From the NCBI GenBank assembly GCA_900767595.1, contig CAAFZS010000042.1, positions 1-52,737 of the forward strand: 52,737 nt of DNA, in the 5' to 3' direction. This DNA comes from Bacteroidales bacterium. GTDB lineage: Bacteria; Bacteroidota; Bacteroidia; Bacteroidales; Paludibacteraceae. The notes beneath the pieces are model-generated. The model was not told the DNA's origin. It made no database searches and worked only from the letters and a program-made list of their open reading frames with translations. Made by a program: the position numbers and the translations under genes. Within the stretch, counting starts at the first letter, position 1; each line of letters opens with the position of its first letter. This document shows positions 1-8,580 of this stretch, in pieces.

Positions 1-57
1 AATAAGAATGGCCACTGGGAAGTAATCATTAAGCACGAACTAAACAATAATCAATAA
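1..57 (+). CDS. C-terminal end of a truncated upstream gene
   Basis: Frame 1 is open from the window edge and reads NKNGHWEVIIKHELNNNQ before a TAA at 55-57. The GHWEVIIKHE part looks like normal protein sequence, while the LNNNQ tail comes from the AT-rich aacaataatcaat repeat that continues to about base 80 and leads into the next gene. Only 18 residues are visible, so no family can be named, and the reading frame could be fortuitous. Confidence 0.35.
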   Translation, partial: NKNGHWEVIIKHELNNNQ

Positions 58-90
58 ACAATAATCAATAATCAACTAATTTTTATCATT

Positions 91-549
91 ATGAAAAAGA
101 TTTTTTTGGCACTGATGGCTGTTGCCGCCATCGCGTTAACGGGTTGTTCTGTCGTAGAAGGCCCCGGTATTATTAAAGTAGGTGTAGCAGACGAAACTCC
201 TACCGGTTTGCAACAAGGGAATTTTATTGGTTCTCCTCTCCGTTATTTCACAGGTATTGCTAACTATTTTGTGAAGAATAAAAACTGCTTTATGTCTCAA
301 AACACATACACTTACTGCGAATGTTATTCCAAGGATCCGTACACAGCAAGAGCTTGGGCGAGGGTAGTCAAGGCTACTGTACCTGATGCTGTTGCCGCTG
401 TGGAGGCTGAAATCAAGCAAGAGTATCCGTATGCAGATTCAAAAACCATTACGATTCGTGTATTGTACTACATTTCGGAAAATGAGAAAAATCCGGAAGT
501 GTATGATGTGCAAGTTCCGGTAGATTATCATACCGATCCTCAGCATTAA
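91..549 (+). CDS. small putative lipoprotein
   Basis: This 152-residue protein has a classic lipoprotein signal (basic MKK, hydrophobic stretch, LTGC lipobox with Cys19), so it is probably anchored in the envelope. The mature part has three cysteines (NCF, YCECY, around residues 66-78) and a C-terminal half of alternating charged and aromatic residues. I recognise no family. The signal-peptide DNA is almost the same as that of the lipoprotein at 18995, although the mature proteins are unrelated. It lies 31 bases upstream of the amidohydrolase at 581 and could be cotranscribed with it. No -33/-7 promoter of the usual type is visible in the 90 bases before it; that stretch is an A/T-rich tandem repeat. 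Confidence 0.8.
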   Translation: MKKIFLALMAVAAIALTGCSVVEGPGIIKVGVADETPTGLQQGNFIGSPLRYFTGIANYFVKNKNCFMSQNTYTYCECYSKDPYTARAWARVVKATVPDAVAAVEAEIKQEYPYADSKTITIRVLYYISENEKNPEVYDVQVPVDYHTDPQH

Positions 550-580
550 AGAGGACTATAATAGGATAACGAACAATAAT

Positions 581-2389
581 ATGAAAAAAGTATTTTTATC
601 ATTACTAGCTCTCGCCGCTATCGCGTTTACAGGTTGTAAAGGGCATGGTGGTGAACCCCAACTGAAGGGTAGAAACCTAGTCGTTTACGGTAAGATTTTT
701 ACCGCGGATAATAACGCTATTGCGGATGCCTTTGCGGTGGAGAACGGTAAGTTTGTGTATGTCGGCGATGCTGCCGGAGCAAAGAAGTATGAAAGGCGCG
801 GTTTCACCGTAGTTGATTATACGAACAAAGGTCTCGTCATTCCGGGTTGTACCGAAGGTCACGGACACATTATCGGCATTGATGCTATAGCCAGTATGTT
901 GCCCGGTTTTAAAGAGCCGTACGAGAAACTGGTTACTGAGATTATCCCACAAAAAATGAAGGATAACCCCGGAACCTTTGTGTCCTTTGGTTGGGACACA
1001 AAAGAAGTAGCAAAAACGAGTGAGGACGATTATGCTTCTCAGATAGAGAATGTGTCGAATGGTTATCCTGTGGTGATGATGGATGGCAGTTGGCACAATG
1101 CTATTTGTAACAGGACTGCCTTGAAGAAAGCGGGAATAATCAACGACAAGGGAGAGAAAATTAAAGACATTCGAGGAGGTGATATTATCACTATCTTGGA
1201 CAAGGATGGTAATCCTACCAACATTGCCAGCGGATATGTTACCGATGAAGCGGCTGTCTATGTGCTTGAGACTGTGTTTACAAATATTTTGGACGCTAAC
1301 GAGTACCTTCAGGCATGCCAAAAAGGGGTAGCTGAACTCAATAAGCGCGGTTTCACTTCTTATCTGGATGCGTATGCCAATGCTTTTGGTGATGCCGAGA
1401 TATACAAGTATCTTTCCCAAATGGATGATGCCGGTACACTTACCGCTAATGTGATAGGTTACTATACTATCCGCAGTTATGATTGGGGTTTGCCAAAAGG
1501 TGGGAACATGCCTCAACGAGTAGTAGATAAACTGGAGCGCATCAACGCGCTGGCTAATCAGTACACGAAGGGACATCTTCAGGCTAATGGTGTTAAACTG
1601 TTTGCGGATGGGGTGGTAGAAACGTGTACCGGTTGGATCAGCCATGGATATGATTTGGATTTTTTGCCCGAAGAAAAGAAACACGGAAATAAGATTTGGG
1701 AGCAAGAGGAAGTCAATGCTATCGTAGCAGCGGCTAATGGCAAGGGTATGCCGGTACATGTGCACACGTTCGGTGATTTGGCTTGCAATCAGATTATCAA
1801 CGCCTTCTGCGCTTCGCCTTCGGCATCCTCGCTTAAGATTCGCAATTCGCTGGGTCATGTAAGGAATATATCCAAAGCAGACATCGACCGTTGCGGTAAA
1901 AACAATATCGGTATTGCTTCCAATCTGGTTTGGCATGCCGGAGACGACAAAGAAATGCGCGATCTATTCTATCTCCTCATGTCGAAAGAAGTATATGAAA
2001 GCGGTTATCCGATGAAGTCGCTGTTGAAAGCTAATATTGTTGTTTCGTCCTCCACCGATGCTCCTTGCGGAGAGACGATTAAAGGTAGTGTTCCCAATAT
2101 CATTGGCGTTACGGTGACAGGGGTGGACCCCAAAGCCTCAGATGCCGATCCGTTGGGTCCGGACGAATTATTGACAGTTAGCGAGGCGCTGCAATGTCTG
2201 ACCATCAATGGAGCTGCTTCGCTGGGCTTGGAAAATGAGCGTGGTTCTATCCAAGTGGGCAAATATGCCGACTTTGTTGTGCTGGACCGGGATGTATTGG
2301 AACTGGAGAAAACGGATAAGAAAGCAATCTTCAACACCAACGTCTCTTGCACATGGTTTGAAGGTAAACAAGTGTACCCCAATAACTAA
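581..2389 (+). CDS. amidohydrolase family 3 lipoprotein (YtcJ-like), copy 1
   Basis: A 602-residue metal-dependent amidohydrolase of the YtcJ/amidohydrolase_3 group, secreted as a lipoprotein (lipobox FTGC, Cys19). Visible family marks are the N-terminal composite-fold beta segment (residues 33-90), the metal-binding HxH (GHGH, residues 93-96), the second HxH (VHVHTFGD, about 392-399), a later His (SLGHVRN, about 422), the Asp motif STDAPCG (about 492) and the C-terminal GSIQVGKYADFVVLD segment that closes the beta-sandwich. Such enzymes hydrolyse C-N bonds in cyclic or N-acyl compounds; the substrate cannot be told from sequence. It forms a tandem pair with the gene at 2405, 15 bases downstream. 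The first 75 codons and the last 10 codons are almost identical between the two copies, while the middle has diverged strongly. Confidence 0.9.
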   Translation: MKKVFLSLLALAAIAFTGCKGHGGEPQLKGRNLVVYGKIFTADNNAIADAFAVENGKFVYVGDAAGAKKYERRGFTVVDYTNKGLVIPGCTEGHGHIIGIDAIASMLPGFKEPYEKLVTEIIPQKMKDNPGTFVSFGWDTKEVAKTSEDDYASQIENVSNGYPVVMMDGSWHNAICNRTALKKAGIINDKGEKIKDIRGGDIITILDKDGNPTNIASGYVTDEAAVYVLETVFTNILDANEYLQACQKGVAELNKRGFTSYLDAYANAFGDAEIYKYLSQMDDAGTLTANVIGYYTIRSYDWGLPKGGNMPQRVVDKLERINALANQYTKGHLQANGVKLFADGVVETCTGWISHGYDLDFLPEEKKHGNKIWEQEEVNAIVAAANGKGMPVHVHTFGDLACNQIINAFCASPSASSLKIRNSLGHVRNISKADIDRCGKNNIGIASNLVWHAGDDKEMRDLFYLLMSKEVYESGYPMKSLLKANIVVSSSTDAPCGETIKGSVPNIIGVTVTGVDPKASDADPLGPDELLTVSEALQCLTINGAASLGLENERGSIQVGKYADFVVLDRDVLELEKTDKKAIFNTNVSCTWFEGKQVYPNN

Positions 2390-2404
2390 AAACTAAAGAC
2401 AAAT

Positions 2405-4159
2405 ATGAAAAAATCTTTGATTTTATCATTACTGGCTCTCGCCGCTATCGCGTTTACAGGTTGTAAAGGGCATGATGGTGAACCCCAACTGAAGGGTAGA
2501 AACCTAGTCGTTTACGGTAAGATTTTTACCGCGGATAACAATGCTATTGCGGACGCCTTTGCGGTGGAGAACGGTAAGTTTGTGTATGTCGGTGATGCTG
2601 CCGGAGCAAAGAAGTACAAAAGGCGCGGTTTCACCGTTATTGACCATACCGACAAGGGTATTGTTATCCCGGGTTGCTATGAGAGTCATGCCCATTATCT
2701 GATGGGCAGTGCCCTCACCTTGATGGGAGGTGCTCCCTCTATCATAAATGAGTACGATACTTTAATAGAGATGATTAAGACCGCCTACACTAAAGCTAAA
2801 GCGGAAGGTAAGTCTTCAATCTGTGGTTTTGGCTGGGGGTATCAGATATTTGCGTTGTCCGGAGCCATACCCACGCGTCAAGAACTGGATTCTCTCTGTC
2901 CGGATGTTGCGTTGTTTGTCTGCGACTCTGAAATACATAAAGGTATAGCCAATACCTTATGTTTACAGAATGCCGGTATATTAGACAAAGACGGCAAAGT
3001 ACTCATTTCCAAAATCCGTGGTGGCGAAATATGTATGGACACGGCGAACAAACCTACCGGACTACTGAAAGAGCAAGCCGCGACATACGTTCGCGTACGT
3101 GGCCTCAATTTCGAGGAGATCTTCCCTACTTCCGTGGCTATGGCTGCGATTGAACATTCGCAAAAACAACTGCTTGCCAATGGGTATATCTCCTATATGG
3201 ATGGTTGGACCAATGTCTTTGGGACGAATGCTTTGTACGATGCCGCCAAGGCGTTGGACAAAGACGACCGGCTACACATGTTGTTGGGCTTAGGTTACGA
3301 TATTGAGAGTTCGTGTGAGAATGTCAATGACGAGATTGGCAAAGCTATACAGAAGAAGCAATACACGGGCGGTCATGTTAATGCCGACTTTGTTAAACTC
3401 TTTATCGACGGTACGGTGGAAACGGGAACCGGTTTCACAACGGAAGAATACCAAGCGGACCGGTTTGGTTATGGTGTTGCAATCTGGGAGGAAGACGAGG
3501 TGACGGATATCACCCGCGCTGCCAATGCCAATGGTATGACGATGCATATTCATACGATGGGTGATGCCGCTGTTCATCGTGCGGTAAATGCTTTTGTTAA
3601 TGGCGGGAAGAAGGAACTTCGCAATACGGTGGTGCATACTCGTAATGTGATGACGGATGATTATCGGCGTATGGCGGACAATAATATTGTGGCTGTCAGT
3701 GGTATGTATTGGCATAATCTGACACCCTTACAGAAGTGGATACTAGATGCAGTTGTCCCCGTAAATTTGATAGGTAAAGCCTATCCGATAAAGTCCTATT
3801 TCGATGCCCATGTAGTTGCCACGGCTCATAGTGACTATCCTGCTTCTGCCAAGTCGCCGATAGGTCCGTTTGAAATCATGCAGATTGCCATTACCGGTAA
3901 AAAAGTTGCCGATGGTGAAGACGCCGAACCTTTCGAGCCGGCAGAACTGATTTCTCGTGAACAGGCCTTGCAGTCCTTAACGATTAATGGCGCTTATCAG
4001 ATGCACGTAGAGAACGAACGCGGTTCTATACAGGTAGGCAAATATGCGGACTTTGTATTAGTCAACCAAGACATTCTGACCTGCCCTGCCACGGATATAT
4101 ACCAAAGCAAGGTGGTCGCCACCTACTTTGAAGGCAAACAAGTGTACCCGAATAACTAA
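2405..4159 (+). CDS. amidohydrolase family 3 lipoprotein (YtcJ-like), copy 2
   Basis: A 584-residue paralogue of the preceding gene with the same architecture: lipobox FTGC (Cys20), HxH in YESHAHYL (about 92-98), HIHTMGDAA (about 380), VVHTRN (about 407), AHSDYPAS (about 475) and the C-terminal ERGSIQVGKYADFVLVNQD segment. The central catalytic barrel differs enough from copy 1 to suggest a different substrate. The 5' end is a hybrid: the first 24 bases equal the start of the unrelated gene at 13097, and the next roughly 210 bases are about 97% identical to copy 1. A strong hairpin terminator follows at 4193. The pair is probably one operon with the lipoprotein at 91. Confidence 0.9.
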   Translation: MKKSLILSLLALAAIAFTGCKGHDGEPQLKGRNLVVYGKIFTADNNAIADAFAVENGKFVYVGDAAGAKKYKRRGFTVIDHTDKGIVIPGCYESHAHYLMGSALTLMGGAPSIINEYDTLIEMIKTAYTKAKAEGKSSICGFGWGYQIFALSGAIPTRQELDSLCPDVALFVCDSEIHKGIANTLCLQNAGILDKDGKVLISKIRGGEICMDTANKPTGLLKEQAATYVRVRGLNFEEIFPTSVAMAAIEHSQKQLLANGYISYMDGWTNVFGTNALYDAAKALDKDDRLHMLLGLGYDIESSCENVNDEIGKAIQKKQYTGGHVNADFVKLFIDGTVETGTGFTTEEYQADRFGYGVAIWEEDEVTDITRAANANGMTMHIHTMGDAAVHRAVNAFVNGGKKELRNTVVHTRNVMTDDYRRMADNNIVAVSGMYWHNLTPLQKWILDAVVPVNLIGKAYPIKSYFDAHVVATAHSDYPASAKSPIGPFEIMQIAITGKKVADGEDAEPFEPAELISREQALQSLTINGAYQMHVENERGSIQVGKYADFVLVNQDILTCPATDIYQSKVVATYFEGKQVYPNN

Positions 4160-4192
4160 AATTGACTTTTCTACAAAAAATTGTTAATAGTG

Positions 4193-4227
4193 CACTACTC
4201 ATCTGAGAGGATGGGTAGTGTTTTTTT
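4193..4227 (+). terminator. intrinsic terminator after the amidohydrolase pair
   Basis: An 11-bp stem (cactactcatc at 4193-4203 with gatgggtagtg at 4210-4220, one G-T pair) with loop tgagag, followed by seven T. A closely related hairpin (cactacc/ggtagtg) ends the lipoprotein gene at 19591. Confidence 0.85.
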
Positions 4228-4256
4228 ATCATTTTTGCAAAAAAACTGCAAAAAAA

Positions 4257-4288
4257 TTTGGTAGTTTGAGAAAAAAGTAGTAATTTTG
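4257..4288 (+). promoter_or_regulatory. Bacteroidota-type promoter for the ATPase gene at 4362
   Basis: -33 TTTG at 4257-4260 and -7 TAATTTTG at 4281-4288, with 20 bases between. The surrounding 60 bases are nearly identical to the promoter at 10867. Confidence 0.8.
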
Positions 4289-4361
4289 CAGCGAAAATTG
4301 TGTGGCGAAAAAATCGCCATAACACTAAGAAGTAGTATAATTGTTTTAAAATCAAATGTTT

Positions 4362-5483
4362 ATGTCAACAAAGAGAGTTCCGAAAAATCCATTTTTAATT
4401 GCAGGATATGAGAGTCCATCTTATTTTTGCGATCGAGAAAAAGAAACAAAAGCCTTACACTCTGCTTTACAAAACGAACGCGATGTGGTTCTGCTGAGTG
4501 CCAGACGCATGGGGAAAACAGGGTTGATTCATCATCTGTTTGCCACTATTCCTGCGAGTGAAGCCTATTGTATATATGTTGATATTTATAGAACGGAATG
4601 TTTGAAAGATTTTATTGAATGTTTCGGGCGTGCGATTATAGGGCAGTGTGGTACTCCTTCTGCCCGAGAGAAAGTGATGCAAATACTTCATTCGTTGCGG
4701 TTCAGTTTCTCTACAGACATGATTACGGGGCAACCGGAAATAGGTGTTACCTTGGTAAATCAACAAGAAGAAATCGTTTCTTTATCACAGATATTTTCCT
4801 ATATGGAGCAAGCCGACAAACCTGTGTATGTCGCCATAGACGAGTTTCAACGTATATTGGATTATCCGGAAAAGAACATAGAGGAAACATTACGTAGTTA
4901 TATCCAACATCTTCGAAATGTATTTTTTATCTATTCGGGTAGTCAAAAACATATGATGATAGAGATGTTTTCTTCTGCGAAACGCGCATTCTATCAAAGT
5001 GCTCAAAATATGCATTTAGGCGCGATTGAAGAAGATGCCTATTATACGTTTTGTTGCAGCCATTTACAAAATCATCAACAAAACATGTCGCAAGAAGCCT
5101 TCCATTTTTTGTATGAGATATTGTCTGCACATACATGGTATATCCAATCCGTTATGAATAGGTTGTATATGCTTGGTAGCCCTCAAATCACAATAGAAAC
5201 AATTCAGCAAGTGATTTGCGACCTATTGGAAGAAAATCAATTTGCATATCAAAATTATTGTACTCTATTGGCCCCTAATCAACTCCGTGTGTTGCGTGCT
5301 ATCGCAAAAGAAGGGCATGTCAAAGAACCCAACAAACAAGGATTCTTGGTAAAATATTCGTTATCTGCGCCGAGCACAGTCAGAAGTGCTATTAAAGTGT
5401 TGGTAGAAAAGGAATTTGTGCAGGATAATAATGGTGAATATTCCATATACGACCGTTTCTTCGGAATTTGGTTAGCTCAATAA
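4362..5483 (+). CDS. AAA+ ATPase of the archaeal-ATPase type with C-terminal winged helix
   Basis: About 373 residues. Walker A is SARRMGKTGL (residues 48-57 counted from the alternative start at 4356), Walker B is VYVAIDEF (157-164), and FFIYSGS (190-196) is the sensor strand. The C-terminal 90 residues (LAPNQLRVLRAIAKEGHVKEP...VRSAIKVLVEKEFVQ) look like a winged helix. This is the layout of the STAND-like/archaeal ATPase family (PF01637), whose members are common singletons in Bacteroidota and mostly of unknown role. ATG codons at 4356 and 4362 are in frame; I prefer 4362 (MSTKRVPKNPF) because family members start there, but neither has a clear ribosome site. The gene has its own promoter and is followed by a promoter for the next ATPase. 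Confidence 0.85.
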   Translation: MSTKRVPKNPFLIAGYESPSYFCDREKETKALHSALQNERDVVLLSARRMGKTGLIHHLFATIPASEAYCIYVDIYRTECLKDFIECFGRAIIGQCGTPSAREKVMQILHSLRFSFSTDMITGQPEIGVTLVNQQEEIVSLSQIFSYMEQADKPVYVAIDEFQRILDYPEKNIEETLRSYIQHLRNVFFIYSGSQKHMMIEMFSSAKRAFYQSAQNMHLGAIEEDAYYTFCCSHLQNHQQNMSQEAFHFLYEILSAHTWYIQSVMNRLYMLGSPQITIETIQQVICDLLEENQFAYQNYCTLLAPNQLRVLRAIAKEGHVKEPNKQGFLVKYSLSAPSTVRSAIKVLVEKEFVQDNNGEYSIYDRFFGIWLAQ

Positions 5484-5533
5484 ACGACTACCAAATGCCA
5501 AGTGCGCTTTTTTTGTGCATTTTTGCAAATAAA

Positions 5534-5565
5534 TTTGCACATATGAAAAAAAAGCAGTACCTTTG
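5534..5565 (+). promoter_or_regulatory. promoter for the DUF4143 ATPase at 5641
   Basis: -33 TTTG at 5534-5537 and -7 TACCTTTG at 5558-5565, spacer 20. The -33 element lies in the palindrome tgcaaataaatttgca (5524-5539). Just upstream is the ccaagtgcgctttttttgtg segment that also occurs before 10867 and 12074. Confidence 0.8.
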
Positions 5566-5640
5566 CAGCAAAATTTAGTCGAAAAATAGACTAACTTTGA
5601 CTTGTTAAATAGTTTTAGTTTTTATAATTAACTTGAAACC

Positions 5641-6954
5641 ATGGAGATAGAAAGAAATTTTTATGTTTCACAATTGCTTTCGAAACGCAATAATGGGTTA
5701 GTAAAAGTAATAACCGGTCCTCGTCGAGTGGGGAAATCGTACCTGCTATCGCATTTGTACAAAAATGCGCTTCTTTTAGATGGCGTTTCTCCAACAAATA
5801 TTCTCCAAATCGAGTTGGATAAGAAGAAATATGTGGCATATAGAAATCCGGATGTGTTGTACACAAAAGTGTTAGATTTCGCAAAGAACGGGAACGAGAA
5901 ATACTATATTTTCATTGATGAAGTACAAATGGCATATCGAGTAAAAAACTCAGATGTAGATGAAAATAGTGTTCCTGTTGAAGATCAAGAGATGCTTTAC
6001 ACAACAGTTTATGATGTCTTGAATGACCTGCGTGAACAACCCAATCTTGATGTTTATGTTACAGGTAGTAATTCCAAAATGCTTTCTTCTGACATCTTGA
6101 CTAGTTTTAGAGACAGGGGAACTGTAATCAACGTTTTTCCTTTAAGTTTTGCAGAATATTTTCCATATTCAAATAAAGAAAAGTTGGATGCTTGGCAAGA
6201 ATATATGCGTTATGGTGGAATGCCATTAGCGGTTTTAGAGTCGGATGAGAATGAAAAACAAAAATATCTAAAAGGATTATATAAGAAAGTGTATCTTAAA
6301 GATATTGTGGAGCGTTACCATTTGACGGATGATGGGGTGTTGAGCCAAATTGTTAACACTCTATGCTCCAGTGTTGGATCATTAACAAATCCGCATAATT
6401 TAGCAAATACTATTCAAAGTAAATGGCATTATTCTGTCGCGGATAAGACCATTAAGAAATACATTGATTATTTAGAGGATGCGTTTCTCTTTAACGAAGC
6501 CAATCGATATGATGTCAAAGGGAAACGTTACTTTTCTTTTCCCTTGAAGTATTATTCTACGGATGTCGGATTGAGAAATGCACAACTTAATTTTCGACAA
6601 ATAGATGAGGGATATTTGCAAGAGAATGTGATTTATAACGACTTATTGCGTCGTGGCTATGCTGTGGATGTCGGAATGGTAGAAATAACGAAAGTGGTGA
6701 ACGGCAAAGCTGTTCAATCGCAGCATGAAATAGATTTTATTGTAAATACAAATCGGGGTAAAGTCTATATCCAATCCGCTGAGAATATAGATTCCGAGGA
6801 GTTACAACAACGCGAAGCATTATCTCTGAAAAATACAGGAGATTTTTTCCGTAAGATAATCATCTTGGGCGGAAATCAAAAGGCTTGGATAGATGAAAAT
6901 GGGATAGAATATGTAGGAATAATACCCTTCTTGTTGGAGGAGTTGTATTTATAA
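5641..6954 (+). CDS. AAA_14/DUF4143 family ATP-binding protein, copy 1
   Basis: A 437-residue protein with Walker A GPRRVGKS (26-33), Walker B YIFIDEVQ (89-96), sensor VYVTGSNS (about 139-146), a winged-helix segment (about 230-290) and a C-terminal DUF4143 domain of restriction-endonuclease fold. The nuclease core EIDFIV (362-367) keeps the acidic residues, but the usual E-x-K strand is replaced by VYIQSA (375-380), so nuclease activity is doubtful. The full-length paralogue at 14265 on the other strand shows the same change. Such ATPases are numerous in gut Bacteroidota and have been suggested to act in stress or toxin-antitoxin-like systems; function here is unknown. The gene has its own promoter and no visible terminator. 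Confidence 0.9.
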   Translation: MEIERNFYVSQLLSKRNNGLVKVITGPRRVGKSYLLSHLYKNALLLDGVSPTNILQIELDKKKYVAYRNPDVLYTKVLDFAKNGNEKYYIFIDEVQMAYRVKNSDVDENSVPVEDQEMLYTTVYDVLNDLREQPNLDVYVTGSNSKMLSSDILTSFRDRGTVINVFPLSFAEYFPYSNKEKLDAWQEYMRYGGMPLAVLESDENEKQKYLKGLYKKVYLKDIVERYHLTDDGVLSQIVNTLCSSVGSLTNPHNLANTIQSKWHYSVADKTIKKYIDYLEDAFLFNEANRYDVKGKRYFSFPLKYYSTDVGLRNAQLNFRQIDEGYLQENVIYNDLLRRGYAVDVGMVEITKVVNGKAVQSQHEIDFIVNTNRGKVYIQSAENIDSEELQQREALSLKNTGDFFRKIIILGGNQKAWIDENGIEYVGIIPFLLEELYL

Positions 6955-6995
6955 GATTTTTTTACCCGAAATATCACTTATTCAAAAAAACATAC

Positions 6996-8324
6996 ATGAC
7001 CCAAGATATTCTCATAGTTGGACTAAAGCATTTTCTCAATGAGGAATCCATTGCGTACTTGCTCAATACGCTCACTCCCGAGCATGAGATTTCATTAGTA
7101 CTCGCGGAGGATAATCCGGTAGATAAGAATGCTATTCAGGTCTGGATGCCTTTTTCGGAAGATGGGCTCAAAAAGAACATGCAGATAGGGTTCGTCAGTT
7201 CTGACTATACGGATCTTATCCGCTATAATTATCCCGATGCACGCACTATGATTGTGGCGGGAGCCCATCGAAACGAAGAGAGTGATTCGACTTTTTATAT
7301 CACGATGGATTTAGATTATTTAGGAGTCAATTATCCCGAATCTCATTTAGATAATACTCCTATTGCGGGTGTGGCTATTCCTTATCTCAATCACGATTAT
7401 CAACTCTGTTTGCAGCAGACCAAACATATCTTAGAAGTCCTCACTCTGTCTCTTGACGGAAAGAAAGTGTCTTCGGGTCTGGTTCACGATGTGCTGCGGG
7501 CAGCGGAAGAGTTTGAGCAGATTTACGGACAGAGTCTTAATGGTGAGGAGCAAGCCGCCTATTTCCAACTCATCATGCTCATTGAAAGTGTGATGACCTA
7601 TATGCCGGAAGAATTGGTTGATTTGCAATTGGCACTCTCCGAACTAAGGGCGATGCGTAAACGTTTTGCCGAGGAAGAGGACCGGTATCTTCAGGTGATG
7701 ACGAGTGAGATGAATATGGTCAAAGTGTTTGGCAAGCCGTTCTTTACCCAAGTGCAGCAAGCCATCAAGAAAGGGTTGTCCACCCAGGCGGAGGAGATTG
7801 CCAAGAATGAAGAATGGTTACGCCAACTGCCGGATAACCTTTATCTATGGATAGATAATGAAAAAGAATTAGCGGTGCGGCTATATTATGAAAAGTTCGC
7901 GGTCGAAGACTTGTATGCCATCTATCTCCACCTCGTTTATCGTGACCAACTTTGTCCCAAGGGGAAGTTACCGATTGAGGAAGCGTTGCTCAAACATAGG
8001 ATTCAGTCTTTCCATTTCTGGGGGTATCAATGTACTACTTACGAAGAACGGGTTGCCGCTACGGCTGCGTGGAAGGAGGCATTCAAGGTCAAACAGTGGG
8101 TGTCGCAATTAGCGATGGTCATCAAGCAGCAGCGCAAACATCATATCCTGCGCGACGACTTATATCCGCTCAATCTTTTGGCGGAGGAGATGTCGGGCAT
8201 CCTCAATAAGGAGGTCAAACCGAATAGTTTGCAGCGACATTTTAAGGGAGAAAAATACGACGTCCGCGATGCCTATTCTTTCCCCGAGAACGAAAATAAG
8301 GATGACGTTTTAAACATCCTCTAA
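6996..8324 (+). CDS. HIRAN-like domain protein of unknown function
   Basis: A 442-residue protein. Residues 6-70 carry a HIRAN-like pattern: hydrophobic strand, then EDNPVDKNAIQVW (conserved NP.D.NAI core), then MQIGFVSSDYTDLI, which matches the (I)G(Y/F)V strand. HIRAN domains bind single-stranded or damaged DNA ends. The rest (about 140-440) is mostly helical and acidic, with no motif I recognise; the Cys and His content gives no metal site. A terminator follows at 8337. The neighbours (ATPase upstream, DUF3987 protein downstream) suggest DNA transactions of a mobile element or a defence function, but this is inference. I saw no promoter of the usual pattern in the short upstream gap. Confidence 0.75.
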   Translation: MTQDILIVGLKHFLNEESIAYLLNTLTPEHEISLVLAEDNPVDKNAIQVWMPFSEDGLKKNMQIGFVSSDYTDLIRYNYPDARTMIVAGAHRNEESDSTFYITMDLDYLGVNYPESHLDNTPIAGVAIPYLNHDYQLCLQQTKHILEVLTLSLDGKKVSSGLVHDVLRAAEEFEQIYGQSLNGEEQAAYFQLIMLIESVMTYMPEELVDLQLALSELRAMRKRFAEEEDRYLQVMTSEMNMVKVFGKPFFTQVQQAIKKGLSTQAEEIAKNEEWLRQLPDNLYLWIDNEKELAVRLYYEKFAVEDLYAIYLHLVYRDQLCPKGKLPIEEALLKHRIQSFHFWGYQCTTYEERVAATAAWKEAFKVKQWVSQLAMVIKQQRKHHILRDDLYPLNLLAEEMSGILNKEVKPNSLQRHFKGEKYDVRDAYSFPENENKDDVLNIL

Positions 8325-8336
8325 ACGTCATTTAGT

Positions 8337-8368
8337 GAGGGTTTCTGAAAAGAAATCCTCATTTTTTT
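8337..8368 (+). terminator. intrinsic terminator after the HIRAN-like gene
   Basis: A 10-bp stem gagggtttct (8337-8346) with agaaatcctc (8351-8360), GAAA loop, then a T tract at 8362-8368. Confidence 0.85.
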
Positions 8369-8580
8369 GCATTTTCTTTATAACCTACAGACTGATAGTG
8401 AGATAAAAATCGCTCATTGTCGGTTTTTTATGCCTTTTTGCTGTCTTTTGGGGGCTTAAAACGTCATTTGAGGTAGTCTGAAACATCCTCCTTTATAATT
8501 AGTAGAGGCGCATATGTAAAAAAACGCTTCCAAAATAACCTAATATTTTTATCATTTTATTCATTTAAATTCTAACAACT
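8369..8580. other. gap before the DUF3987 gene
   Basis: A/T-rich spacer. A segment near 8458 (aaaacgtcatttgagg ... aaacatcctcc) imperfectly repeats the end of the HIRAN-like gene (8305-8340), which suggests a small local duplication. No -33/-7 pair of the usual type and no reading frame worth reporting. Confidence 0.5.

Noticed and set aside
677..1936. 419-codon open frame on the minus strand
   Set aside because: It lies wholly antisense to the well-supported amidohydrolase gene and has no family features; it is a by-product of codon use.
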